DNA of 64,000 nucleotides from an uncultured Clostridia bacterium (GTDB taxonomy: Bacteria > Bacillota > Clostridia > Lachnospirales > Anaerotignaceae). The translations under genes and the position numbers were made by a program. The notes under the pieces were generated by a model. The model searched no databases. It had not been told where the DNA came from and saw nothing but the letters and a program-made list of their open reading frames with translations. The stretch covers positions 1 to 64,000 of the forward strand of contig CALWGC010000005.1 of NCBI GenBank assembly GCA_944378105.1, read 5' to 3'. This document shows, piece after piece, positions 32,262-40,376 of this stretch (position 1 is its first letter; the number at the start of each line of letters is the position of its first letter).

Positions 32262-32290
32262 AAAAAAGCCCCCGAAATTCGGGGGCTTTT
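32262..32290 (-). terminator. Terminator of the tRNA-Ser gene
   Basis: AAAAGCCCCCGAA and TTCGGGGGCTTTTTT on the minus strand, directly after the tRNA. Confidence 0.82.
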
Positions 32291-32295
32291 GAAAC

Positions 32296-32383
32296 CGGAG
32301 AAGGAGGGATTTGAACCCTCGCGCCGCGCAAACGACCTACACCCTTAGCAGGGGCGCCTCTTCAGCCACTTGAGTACTTCTCC
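32296..32383 (-). tRNA. tRNA-Ser(GCU)
   Basis: An 88-nt class II tRNA. The acceptor stem is GGAGAAG/CTTCTCC with discriminator G. The anticodon loop CTGCTAA is closed by CGCCC/GGGTG and gives anticodon GCU, reading AGC/AGU. A long variable arm (GTCGTTTGCGCGGC region) and a T arm with GGTTCAAATCC complete it. The 3' CCA is not encoded. Confidence 0.95.
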
Positions 32384-32488
32384 ATAAATGACCTACTGCA
32401 AAAATAAATATACCATAAACCCCATTGGCTTGTCAACACTTTTTTTCTCAAAATCCACAGAAAGGGGCAAAGCGTAGGAAAGGACGTC

Positions 32489-33283
32489 CTACGCTTTGGG
32501 ATTTTTCTTTTTTTCGGCCTGTTTTTTCCTTGTCATGGGGATATCAAAGGCTTTTTTTCGGCCCATTTTATAGGCCTTGCGCACCAGGGCGCTTTCTTCT
32601 TCGGTCAATTCCCGTTGCAAGTCCTTTTCCATCTGTTCGAGCAAGGCCGGGAAGTAAGGCCGGGTGAGGGGCTCTTTTTTGGGACCCAAGTCCGAAGGCT
32701 GGAACAAGGAAACCGATAAGGGTGGACGGGCCGTTTTTTGGAACACCAGAGCCGTATAGTAGGCATCGTTGAGGGCGTCATGAAACTGTCGCTCTTGAGG
32801 CAGGGCCAAAAGTTCCACGGCCTTTTGCAGGCCCATGCTTTGGCCCGGCGTTTGCGGCTGCAGCGCAGCGCCGGCAATGGCTTGCAAATTCAGATAATTT
32901 TTTGTGATGCGGCCATCGTCCAACTGGTGATAATAGATGTTGCGAAACAGCGATTTGATATCGTCGATCCCCCAGCTACAAAGAACGGCCGGCGTTGGGC
33001 CGATGAAAGAGACAAAGTCGTCATAGGCGGCCGGGAAGAAAGGCTGTTCTTTTAACATTTCCCGACTCAGTCCCGTCAGTTTTTGCACTTTGGGGTGCAT
33101 TTTTTGGTATAACGTTGGCTGCACCAAGGCGTTATACTCCTGTACGATTTGTAAGGATTCGTCCAGCTTCACTGCCCCAATTTGAATGATTTCGCAAGGC
33201 ATCTGCGGATCGGTTGGCGCCGGTTGATCGGGGCGAAAGGAAAAGGCCTGATTAAATTCAAAGTCTACCACAATATAGTGCAT
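32489..33283 (-). CDS. DEDDh-type 3'-5' exonuclease
   Basis: The 264-residue protein belongs to the RNase T/DNA polymerase III epsilon-like exonuclease family. Acidic catalytic residues are visible in VVDFEFNQ (Asp and Glu, residues 6-8), CSWGIDDIKSLF and the closing HDALNDAYYTALVF (His and Asp). The C-terminal ~75 residues are charged and end in a Lys-rich tail (MTRKKQAEKKKNPKA), possibly for nucleic-acid contact. It resembles KapD/ERI-1-type enzymes. Whether it acts on DNA or RNA is not clear. It is monocistronic. Confidence 0.8.
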   Translation of the reverse strand: MHYIVVDFEFNQAFSFRPDQPAPTDPQMPCEIIQIGAVKLDESLQIVQEYNALVQPTLYQKMHPKVQKLTGLSREMLKEQPFFPAAYDDFVSFIGPTPAVLCSWGIDDIKSLFRNIYYHQLDDGRITKNYLNLQAIAGAALQPQTPGQSMGLQKAVELLALPQERQFHDALNDAYYTALVFQKTARPPLSVSLFQPSDLGPKKEPLTRPYFPALLEQMEKDLQRELTEEESALVRKAYKMGRKKAFDIPMTRKKQAEKKKNPKA

Positions 33284-33341
33284 CCGTATCCCTCCTGTGT
33301 TTCAGTATAACAAACTCTGTCCCCCTTGAAAAGAATTTTTA

Positions 33342-33370
33342 TTGAAAACCAATGGGAAATGGGGTATAGT
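33342..33370 (+). promoter_or_regulatory. Promoter of the 84-residue acidic protein
   Basis: TTGAAA (33342-33347), 17 bp, TATAGT (33365-33370), 32 bp before the start codon. Confidence 0.7.
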
Positions 33371-33402
33371 AAAACAAAAAAATGGAAAAGGAGCGCTGCC
33401 AA

Positions 33403-33657
33403 ATGAAGGCATATTTTACCGAGGAAGAAAAAGCTGCCGATTGGAACAAAGTGCTGATTGAAGAGGATGATGTGCTGGTGGAAGGAGAAGTTCTGGAAGG
33501 CAGCGGCAAACATTATATCCTCACCGGCAAAGCCACCATCGAAGGAGAAATTTACCACGATTTTCAAGTGGAATTTGAATTGTTGGAAGAACCAGAAGCA
33601 GAAACCTGCCAAGCCGTCATGCAGGTGGAATGGGACTGGTATGATTATGTCTGCTGA
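33403..33657 (+). CDS. Small acidic protein of unknown function
   Basis: An 84-residue protein that I do not recognise. It is strongly acidic, with many Glu and Asp residues, predicted mainly beta (GEVLEGSGKHYILTGKATIE, HDFQVEFELLEE) and ends WDWYDYVC with a terminal Cys. The start ATG follows AAAAGGAGCG, and its own promoter at 33342-33370 argues that it is real. It lies between the exonuclease and the T-box with no evident partner. A beta-sandwich or lipocalin-like fold is possible. Confidence 0.6.
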   Translation: MKAYFTEEEKAADWNKVLIEEDDVLVEGEVLEGSGKHYILTGKATIEGEIYHDFQVEFELLEEPEAETCQAVMQVEWDWYDYVC

Positions 33658-33726
33658 TATTTTTGTATATTTTGAACATTTTTTTGCAAAAAGTTGCGGA
33701 AAAAATAACGAATTTAACACTTTAAA

Positions 33727-33749
33727 CCAGTAAAAGATTGTGGTACAAT
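33727..33749 (+). promoter_or_regulatory. Putative promoter of the TRAP operon
   Basis: An extended -10 element TGGTACAAT (TACAAT at 33744-33749). The -35 position is weak (TTTAAA-like at 33721-33726). Confidence 0.5.
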
Positions 33750-33769
33750 AGTCCCACAACAACAAAGCA

Positions 33770-34004
33770 AACCAAGGACGGAGAAGAAACGCAGTAGTCG
33801 GTTTTGGTGACACGCAGAGAACGGCGCAATGGGTGAAAGCGCCGCCGGACAAAATGCAGACGAATTTCCATTTTGGAGTCCCCGAAGGAAGCTTCGGCGC
33901 AGGAGCCGCGCGATATACGGCAAAGAGACATCAGCATAGATTGGTGTAAAAAAAGGTGGTACCACGGTCATTTCGTCCTTTTGCGACGAAATGACCTTTT
34001 TTTA
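33770..34004 (+). ncRNA. T-box leader, probably phenylalanine-specific
   Basis: The antiterminator T-box AAAGGTGGTACCACGG (33952-33967) is followed by a terminator GTCATTTCGTC/GACGAAATGAC with a seven-T tail. Upstream is a Stem I-like region starting GGACGG and ending GGAGTCC, with an AGTA turn and the distal GGGTGAAAGCGCC loop. Placing the specifier as in the alaS T-box of this window (GAA followed by the codon) gives TTT at 33865-33867, or TTC one base later; both are Phe. The TGGT bulge fits a tRNA with discriminator A, as tRNA-Phe has. Uncharged tRNA should switch on the TRAP genes. Confidence 0.8.
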
Positions 34005-34034
34005 TTTACTTTTTACAGGGAGGAATGGTTCTAC

Positions 34035-36023
34035 ATGAGTGAGAAAGAACAGCTTTCTTCGCCCCAAACGACGGGCATGACGGAAGCGGAGAAAAAAGCC
34101 CAAGCGCTTTTGGAGGAAAAAGAAGCAGAAATGCGGGTGCGTGTCTTTGATACAAAGGCCAACGCCATATTATCCATTTTGCTTGTCATTTGGTCTATTT
34201 TCCAGCTTTATGCCAATACCATTGGCACCATGAGTGCCATGACATTGCGGGCTTGGCATATTATGTTTTTGCTGGTATTTACGTTTTGCCTCTATCCTAC
34301 CTTCAAAAAGGAACGGAAGATGCGCAAGGCGCCACCCATTTGGGACTTTGTGTTGGCCGGGTTATCCATTGCCGTTTATGGGTATATGATTAAAAATTAT
34401 ACGGCCATTGCCCTGCGGGGTGGGTATTTGGAGACCATCGACTATATCGTAGCCGGTATTGGCATTGTGCTGGTGTTTGAAGCGGCGCGCCGGGCCTGCG
34501 GCAGTTTGGCCGTGCTGGCGCTGGTATTTTTGGCCTATAACTTCTTGGGCCCATTGATTCCAGGGGAGCTGGGACATACCGGGTTTCCATTAAGCCGGGT
34601 GCTTTCCCATATGTTCTGGGGCAGCCAAGGGATTTTTGGCGTCGGCATTGGGGTCAGCGCCACCTATATTTTCCTGTTTGTGGTCTTTGGTGCTTTCTTG
34701 AAATACAGCGGTTTTAGCCAGTTTATCAACGACTTGGCCTTAACGCTGGTGGGCAGAAGCCCCGGCGGCCCAGCCAAAGTGGCCGTCATTGCCAGTGCCT
34801 TGCTGGGTATGATTAACGGTAGCGCCATCGCCAACGTGGCTACCACCGGTACCATCACCATCCCCTTGATGAAACAGACCGGTTATAAGGCAGAATTTGC
34901 GGCAGCCGTAGAAGCCGTTGCTTCCACCGGCGGCCAGTTTGCCCCACCCATCATGGGGGCCGTGGGCTTTGTGATGGCAGAATTCCTTGGCGTTAGCTAT
35001 ACAAAAGTCATGATTGCTGCTGCCATTCCCGCCTTTTTGTATTACTTAACGCTGTTGTTTTCGGTGCACTTTGAAGCAAAGAAATTGGGCCTGAAAGGTC
35101 TTTCCAAAGAAAACATTCCAGACGCGTTGGTGGTGTTAAAAACAAGAGGTCACCTGATTTTACCTTTGGTGGTGCTGATGGTGATGATGTTTATGGGTTA
35201 TACACCGTTATATGCGGCTGTGGCTGCCATTTTTGCCACCGTCATCGCTTCTTGGTTTCGAAAAGAAACGAGAATGTATCCAACCACCATTTTGCAGGCT
35301 ACCGTCGAAGGGGCCAGAGGCGCCATCAGCGTTGGCGTTAGCTGTGTCATCATCGGTGTCATCATCGGTACCGTTTCTTTGACCGGTTTGGGGTTAAACT
35401 TTGGTTATATTGTGCTGCGGGTGGTTGGCGAAGGCCAGTTGCTTTTGGGCGGCTTGATGGTAATGATTATGAGCACCATTTTGGGCATGGGCGTGCCAGG
35501 TGTGGCCGCTTATGTCATTGTGGCGGCTGTGGCTGTGCCGGTACTGCAAAACGTGGGTGCCATCCCCATGTCGGCCCATATGTTCTGCTTGATTTATGCT
35601 TGCCTTTCCAACATTACGCCACCGGTTGCCATGAGTAGCTATGTGGCCAGCGGCATTGCCGATTCCAACCAGACCAAAACGTCCCTCATTGCCGTGAAAT
35701 TAGGGTTGACCGGCTTTATTTTGCCTTTCTTCTTCCTCAATAACCCGGTGCTTTTGATTGGTACCGTGGAAGGTATTGGCGCCTTGGAAACGCTGCAGGC
35801 CTTTGTGACGGCAAGCCTTGGTGTCATTGCTTTGTCGGCGGCGCTGCAGGGTATGATGTTGAAAAAATGCAATATCGTCGAACGGGTCATTTTGTTGGCC
35901 GCCGCTGTGTTAGCCATTGATCCGGGCACCATTACAGACTTGTTGGCTGTGGCCGGGTTTGTGCTGGTACTGATTTTCCAAAAAGTAACGATGATGCGGC
36001 AAAAAGCCACCGTTTCGGAATAA
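34035..36023 (+). CDS. TRAP transporter fused permease (4TM/12TM)
   Basis: This 662-residue membrane protein joins the small DctQ-like and large DctM-like TRAP subunits in one chain, with a hydrophilic N terminus (residues 1-45) and about 16 helices. Conserved stretches include GMINGSAIANVATTGTITIPLMK, TGGQFAPPIMGAVGFVMAEF and GMGVPGVAAYVIVAAVAVPVLQ. It uses an ion gradient, usually sodium, with a TAXI receptor encoded next (28 bp). ATG 34035 follows GGGAGGAATGG. The T-box upstream ties it to amino acid starvation. The substrate is unknown; related TAXI systems carry dicarboxylates or amino/oxo acids. Confidence 0.9.
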   Translation: MSEKEQLSSPQTTGMTEAEKKAQALLEEKEAEMRVRVFDTKANAILSILLVIWSIFQLYANTIGTMSAMTLRAWHIMFLLVFTFCLYPTFKKERKMRKAPPIWDFVLAGLSIAVYGYMIKNYTAIALRGGYLETIDYIVAGIGIVLVFEAARRACGSLAVLALVFLAYNFLGPLIPGELGHTGFPLSRVLSHMFWGSQGIFGVGIGVSATYIFLFVVFGAFLKYSGFSQFINDLALTLVGRSPGGPAKVAVIASALLGMINGSAIANVATTGTITIPLMKQTGYKAEFAAAVEAVASTGGQFAPPIMGAVGFVMAEFLGVSYTKVMIAAAIPAFLYYLTLLFSVHFEAKKLGLKGLSKENIPDALVVLKTRGHLILPLVVLMVMMFMGYTPLYAAVAAIFATVIASWFRKETRMYPTTILQATVEGARGAISVGVSCVIIGVIIGTVSLTGLGLNFGYIVLRVVGEGQLLLGGLMVMIMSTILGMGVPGVAAYVIVAAVAVPVLQNVGAIPMSAHMFCLIYACLSNITPPVAMSSYVASGIADSNQTKTSLIAVKLGLTGFILPFFFLNNPVLLIGTVEGIGALETLQAFVTASLGVIALSAALQGMMLKKCNIVERVILLAAAVLAIDPGTITDLLAVAGFVLVLIFQKVTMMRQKATVSE

Positions 36024-36051
36024 CAAAAGAGTGAAAAGGAGAGAGGAATTT

Positions 36052-37104
36052 ATGAAACGACTTGTAACGATGCTGGCGATTTTGACCATGGGGGTATCAC
36101 TGCTTTCCGGCTGTGCTTCCACCACCCAAGAAGGGGCCAGCGAAGGTGCAACGGAAAGCACCGAAAGCACCGAAACGGCCACAGAAGGCGAAGAAACTGC
36201 TTCCGCCTCCGGCGATGTGGTGACCATCAACTTCCCAACGGCTGCCACCACTGGCGCCGTATATCCACTGGGCAGCGCCATTGCCAACCTTTGGAACACC
36301 CAATTGGATAACGTGCGCGCCAGCGCGCAAGCCTCCAACGGCGGCGTGGAAAACTTGAACCTCATTGCCGACGGCCAGGCGCAAATGGGTGTGGCTGTGA
36401 CCAGTATCATGTATGAATCTTACCATGGCACTGGCACCTTTGAAGGCCGCCCCAACGAAGATCTGCGGGTTTTGGCCGGACTTTACTATAATCCAAACCA
36501 GGTAGTTGTCAGCGAAGAAAGCGGCATCACCTCTCTTTCGGAACTGAAAGGCAAAAACTTTGCCCCAGGCTCTGCCGGTGGTACCAGTGAAGTGGAAACC
36601 AGAATCCACCTGACGGCCCTTGGCATGAATTATCCCGATGACATCAAAGCCCAGTTTGTAGGCTTCACCGAAGCCACTGACTTGCTGCGCAATAAACAGT
36701 TGGACGGCGCTTGGATCATGGCCGGTGTGCCGACGGCAGCCGTAACGGAAATCACCTCCACCGCCGGCGGGAAACTCATCGGTATGGATGAAAGCTTGAT
36801 TGAACAGTTGAAAGAAGAATATCCTTGGTATGCCGAATACACCATTCCTGCTGGCACCTATGACGGTCAGGACGAAGATATTTTGACTTCTGCCATCAAA
36901 ATTACCCTTTGCACCACCGCCGATTTGGATGCCGATACGGTGTATAACCTGACCAAAACCTTCTGGGAAAACATCGATACCTTGGCAGAAACCAACAGCG
37001 TGTTAAAAGGGGTAACGGTGGAAGATGCTGTGACCGACTTGGCCGGACTGCCACTGCATGAAGGGGCAGAACGCTACTACAAAGAAATTGGCGTGTTGGA
37101 ATAA
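36052..37104 (+). CDS. TAXI-family TRAP transporter receptor lipoprotein
   Basis: A 350-residue binding protein, the extracytoplasmic partner of the fused permease upstream. The signal MKRLVTMLAILTMGVSLLSGC carries a lipobox, so in this monoderm-type cell it is lipid-anchored. A Thr/Glu/Ser-rich linker leads into the TAXI domain: NFPTAATTGAVYPLGSAIA, then RASAQASNGGVENLNLI and GKNFAPGSAGGTSEVETR. ATG 36052 follows AGAGAGGAA. The ligand-binding site cannot be assigned to a compound from sequence. Confidence 0.88.
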   Translation: MKRLVTMLAILTMGVSLLSGCASTTQEGASEGATESTESTETATEGEETASASGDVVTINFPTAATTGAVYPLGSAIANLWNTQLDNVRASAQASNGGVENLNLIADGQAQMGVAVTSIMYESYHGTGTFEGRPNEDLRVLAGLYYNPNQVVVSEESGITSLSELKGKNFAPGSAGGTSEVETRIHLTALGMNYPDDIKAQFVGFTEATDLLRNKQLDGAWIMAGVPTAAVTEITSTAGGKLIGMDESLIEQLKEEYPWYAEYTIPAGTYDGQDEDILTSAIKITLCTTADLDADTVYNLTKTFWENIDTLAETNSVLKGVTVEDAVTDLAGLPLHEGAERYYKEIGVLE

Positions 37105-37128
37105 ACCGACAGAAAGGGAGATTGTTCC

Positions 37129-38100
37129 ATGATTCAAATTGGTTTGACCGGGGTCTACTTTGACGGCGCCAAAAAGGCGTTGATGGAAAACGTGCCAGAA
37201 GGCTATGAAATCACCTTTGTAAACGGCCCCGAAGAATATGACAAGCTGGCCCATGTAAGCTATATCATCAACCGTCTGGCGGTGGATTCCCAAATTTTTT
37301 ATGCCGCCAAGGAACTGAAGCTGTTGCAAAAATGGGGCGCAGGCTTTGACGATTGTGACATTCGTCTGGCCGGCAGTTTGGGCATCCCTGTGGCCAACTG
37401 CCCCGGCGTCAACTCCCGCCCGGTGGCGGAGCTGGCCCTGATGCATATGCTCAGTGTCTATCGAAACCTCATTGCTATCAATCGCAATTTGAAAGAAGGC
37501 AAATGGCCCAAGAGCGAATTTTTTGGCCGCTCTTACATGATCTACGGCAAAACCGTAGGTATCGTGGGCTTGGGCAACATTGGGAAAAAAGTGGCCCAGA
37601 TGGTGACGGCTTTGGGCGCCCATGTGCAGTATTATGACATTGTGCGCCAGTGGGAGCAGGAAGCCCAGTTTGGCTATGACTTTGTGCCCTTTGAACAGCT
37701 GATTCAAACGTCGGACATCATTTCCATCCATTGCCCGCAAAAAGAGGATACCATCGACATGTTCTCCGATGCGGAATTTGCCCAGATGAAGAAAACAGCC
37801 GTTTTGATTAACACCGCCCGTGGCCCCATCGTCAACCAAGACGCCTTGTTAAAAGCCTTGACCACGGGGCAGATTTTGGGGGCCGGCATGGATAACTTCA
37901 ATGAAGAACCCCTGCCTGCCAACCATCCGTTGCTGCTGTTGCCCAATGTGTCGGCCACGGCCCACGCCGGTGGCAACACGGCCGATAACGACATCAACAT
38001 GGTGCAATATTGCTACAGCAATATTGTGAACTTTGAAAATGGCCGCCCCTTCAACAGTGAACGAGATTTGCTCAATGCCCAATATTTGGTGAAAAAATAA
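37129..38100 (+). CDS. D-isomer-specific 2-hydroxyacid dehydrogenase
   Basis: The 323-residue NAD(P)-dependent enzyme interconverts 2-oxoacids and D-2-hydroxyacids in the cytoplasm. The nucleotide-binding motif is VGIVGLGNIGKKVAQ (about residues 139-153). The catalytic Arg, Glu and His should lie in LINTARGPIVNQ, FNEEPLP and ATAHAGGNT; the last differs from the usual TPHxGG. It follows the TRAP receptor by 24 bp and is closed by a terminator at 38125, so it belongs to the T-box operon. The cargo may be a 2-oxo or 2-hydroxy acid that this enzyme converts, e.g. phenylpyruvate/phenyllactate; this is inference. Confidence 0.85.
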   Translation: MIQIGLTGVYFDGAKKALMENVPEGYEITFVNGPEEYDKLAHVSYIINRLAVDSQIFYAAKELKLLQKWGAGFDDCDIRLAGSLGIPVANCPGVNSRPVAELALMHMLSVYRNLIAINRNLKEGKWPKSEFFGRSYMIYGKTVGIVGLGNIGKKVAQMVTALGAHVQYYDIVRQWEQEAQFGYDFVPFEQLIQTSDIISIHCPQKEDTIDMFSDAEFAQMKKTAVLINTARGPIVNQDALLKALTTGQILGAGMDNFNEEPLPANHPLLLLPNVSATAHAGGNTADNDINMVQYCYSNIVNFENGRPFNSERDLLNAQYLVKK

Positions 38101-38124
38101 AAAAACTTCGTTTTTTCAAAAAAG

Positions 38125-38166
38125 ATAGCAGGAAATCCTGAAAAAAGGATTCCTGCTATTTTATTT
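38125..38166 (+). terminator. Terminator of the T-box/TRAP operon
   Basis: ATAGCAGGAAATCCT pairs with AGGATTCCTGCTAT followed by TTTATTTTTT. It belongs to the recurrent GCAGGAATCC hairpin type. Confidence 0.8.
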
Positions 38167-38205
38167 TTTAGGGAAACGGTTTTTTTCTGTACAACAAACA
38201 GAAAA

Positions 38206-38254
38206 CTGAAATTTCAGATTTCTGTTGACGCAGTCTGGCGTTTTCTGTTATGCT
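38206..38254 (+). promoter_or_regulatory. Promoter with adjacent palindrome upstream of the GntR operon
   Basis: A perfect 12-bp palindrome CTGAAATTTCAG (38206-38217) lies 7 bp before TTGACG (38225-38230), 18 bp, TATGCT (38249-38254). The palindrome is a candidate operator, perhaps for the GntR protein itself. Confidence 0.6.
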
Positions 38255-38263
38255 GTAACTGTA

Positions 38264-38339
38264 CCGGTCGATGGGTGACCGGGAATTTGGTTTGATTCCG
38301 ACGGAACCATCTGGACCATCCCCTTCCGTCGGAGTCAAA
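38264..38339 (+). other. Structured 5' leader with two hairpins
   Basis: Hairpin 1 is CCGGTC-GATGGGT-GACCGG (38264-38282). Hairpin 2 has 16-bp arms TTTGATTCCGACGGAA (38291-38306) and TTCCGTCGGAGTCAAA (38324-38339), all paired with one G-T, and ends next to the ribosome site AAAAGGAGCG. There is no T-run, so it is not a normal terminator. No known riboswitch family is recognised; a translational control element or DNA operator is possible. Confidence 0.6.
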
Positions 38340-38356
38340 CAAAAGGAGCGATTGAT

Positions 38357-39067
38357 TTGGAAAAAATCGAAGTGACCAGTTTAAATACATTGGTCTATCA
38401 GTCGTTGAAACAGCAGATCATGGAAAACCGTCTTCGGCCCAAGGAGCGGTTAGAAATCGGCGCTTTGGCCCAAGCCCTTGGAGTCAGCAAAACGCCGGTA
38501 TTAAACGCGTTAAAGGCATTGGAAAAAGACGGTTATGTGGAAATACGCCAGCGCAGCGGCACCTTTGTGCGCAGCCACACCCCCGAAGAGGTGGAGGCCA
38601 TTTTCCGGTTTCGCTTGGCACTGGAAAAAGAAGCGGCGGCGCTGACCATAGGGGCTTTGACCGAAGCAGACATCGCGCCCATCGAAGCAGGGCTTTTGGC
38701 GCAAAAAGTTATGTTTTTGCAGGAGCAGGAAGCAGGCGATGTGGAGGCCTTTTTTTGTTTGGAGGAACAGCTGCACCAGCTATGGGTGGGCCGATGCCCG
38801 GCCATTGTGCGGGGAGAGCTGGAGAATTTGGTGGATTTGACCAAGCGGCTGCGGCGGCTACAGCTGTCGGACTGCTTGGAACAAAAAGGAAAAAAGGCAT
38901 TTTTGGATCAGGAAATGGATGTGCATTTGGCCATGATTGCTGCCGTGCGAAGGAAGGACTTATCTGGGCTTCAGGCGGCCTTGGAGCAGGATGTGACCAC
39001 CACGTGCAGGCAGATTTTGGCAGGCGGAAGGGAGGAACGGACAGATGGAAGCAGTATTACACAGTGA
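38357..39067 (+). CDS. GntR-family regulator with FCD ligand domain
   Basis: The 236-residue protein has an N-terminal winged helix (about residues 8-75: LVYQSLKQQIMENRLRPKERL, LAQALGVSKTPVLNALKALEKDGYVEI) and a helical FCD effector domain (about 82-220). FCD members usually sense carboxylic acids through a metal-held site. It starts at TTG 38357 after AAAAGGAGCG. Its 3' end overlaps the aminotransferase gene by 23 bp, so it very likely controls this three-gene operon, whose products handle an amino or hydroxy acid. The effector is unknown. Confidence 0.88.
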   Translation: MEKIEVTSLNTLVYQSLKQQIMENRLRPKERLEIGALAQALGVSKTPVLNALKALEKDGYVEIRQRSGTFVRSHTPEEVEAIFRFRLALEKEAAALTIGALTEADIAPIEAGLLAQKVMFLQEQEAGDVEAFFCLEEQLHQLWVGRCPAIVRGELENLVDLTKRLRRLQLSDCLEQKGKKAFLDQEMDVHLAMIAAVRRKDLSGLQAALEQDVTTTCRQILAGGREERTDGSSITQ

Positions 39068-40376
39068 GCTGAAAAAGAAATATCCCGTTGTAGACCATGC
39101 CGAGGGCATGTATGTCTATGACACGGCAGGAAACCGTTATTTGGATTGTGCCGCCGGCATTGCCGTGGCCAACATTGGCCACAGCGTTCCGGAAGTGTTA
39201 CAGGCCATGGAAGTGCAGATGAAAAAAACCACCTTTGCCTATGGTGGTACCTTCACCAGCGAGGCCAGAGAGCGCCTGGCCCAACAGATCATTGCCATGG
39301 CCCCCAAGGGGATGAGCCGGGTGTTTTTCTGCTCCGGCGGGTCGGAGGCCATGGAGTCGGTGATTAAAATTGCCAGACAGTATCAGTTGGAGCGGGGTTG
39401 CCCCTCCAAATATAAAATCATCTCCCGTTGGCAAAGCTATCACGGCAATACCATTGCCACCTTGGCCATGGGCGGGCGCCCTTCCTGGCGGGAGGCCTTT
39501 GACGCCTGTATGCCAAAGGCTTGCCATATTGCCCCTTGCAACTGCTATCGCTGTCCTTTTGGGCTTGCCTATGGCAGTTGTGGATTGCAATGCGCCAAAG
39601 AACTAGAACGGACCATTTTGTATGAAGGAGCCGATACCATTGCGGCCTTTGTGCTGGAGCCTGTCATTGGCACAACGGCGGCGGCTGCGATCCCTCCGGC
39701 AGACTATATCCAGGAAGTCAAACGCATTTGCGAAGCCTATGATATTTTGTTTTGTGTGGATGAAGTGATCACCGGCTTTGGCCGCACCGGCAAAAACTTT
39801 GCCGTGGACCATTTTGGCATCACGCCGGATATCATGGGGGTGGCCAAGGGTCTGGGCTGTGGTTATATGCCCATGGGGGCGGCCATTGTCCATGAAAAAA
39901 TCGTTGCGGCCATGGAAGCAGGCAGCGGCCAAGGCGGCCATTTATTCACCTTTGCGGCCAACCCCTTAGCCTGTGCAGCGGCCAGTGCGGCCATGACCTA
40001 TTTACAGGAACACCATTTGGTGGAGCGGTGTGCCAAGATGGGCGCACTGTTCTTAGAAAAACTGAAAACCTTAGAAACCTTGCCTTTCGTGGGCCAGGTG
40101 CGGGGCATCGGCATGATGTATGGCGTGGAATTTGTGGCAGACAAAGAAACCAAGGCGCCTTTGCCCAATGAAGTGGCCATCTCCAGCCGGGTGGCAGCCT
40201 ATTGCTTTAGCCATGGGCTGATGGTGACTGCCGGCGTGCAAGGCTGTGCCGATGGCCGCCATGGCGAGGCCATGCAGATTGCGCCACCTTTTATCATCAC
40301 CGAAGAAGAGATGGACTTTGTGGTTTCCACCTTGCAGGAGGCCATTTTGGCTGTGGCAGAGGAGGTACAAAAATGA
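39045..40376 (+). CDS. Class III PLP-dependent aminotransferase
   Basis: The 443-residue protein is an omega-aminotransferase/4-aminobutyrate-type enzyme, transferring an amino group from an amine or omega-amino acid to a 2-oxoacid. It has the N-terminal GNRYLDCAAGIAVANIGH, SGGSEAMESVIKIARQY for PLP phosphate binding, CVDEVITGFGRTGK and the PLP-Lys in GVAKGLGCGYMPMG (about residue 267). A Cys cluster CNCYRCPFGLAYGSC (about 165-180) is shared with a clostridial subgroup and may bind metal. GGGAGGAAC precedes the ATG. Substrate not determined; the partner LarA-like gene suggests a branched or hydroxy-acid pathway. Confidence 0.87.
   Translation: MEAVLHSELKKKYPVVDHAEGMYVYDTAGNRYLDCAAGIAVANIGHSVPEVLQAMEVQMKKTTFAYGGTFTSEARERLAQQIIAMAPKGMSRVFFCSGGSEAMESVIKIARQYQLERGCPSKYKIISRWQSYHGNTIATLAMGGRPSWREAFDACMPKACHIAPCNCYRCPFGLAYGSCGLQCAKELERTILYEGADTIAAFVLEPVIGTTAAAAIPPADYIQEVKRICEAYDILFCVDEVITGFGRTGKNFAVDHFGITPDIMGVAKGLGCGYMPMGAAIVHEKIVAAMEAGSGQGGHLFTFAANPLACAAASAAMTYLQEHHLVERCAKMGALFLEKLKTLETLPFVGQVRGIGMMYGVEFVADKETKAPLPNEVAISSRVAAYCFSHGLMVTAGVQGCADGRHGEAMQIAPPFIITEEEMDFVVSTLQEAILAVAEEVQK

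Noticed and set aside
38264-38282. Leader hairpin with GATGGGT loop considered as a fluoride riboswitch
   Set aside because: The GATGG is shared but the following conserved pseudoknot and the fluoride-channel context are missing.
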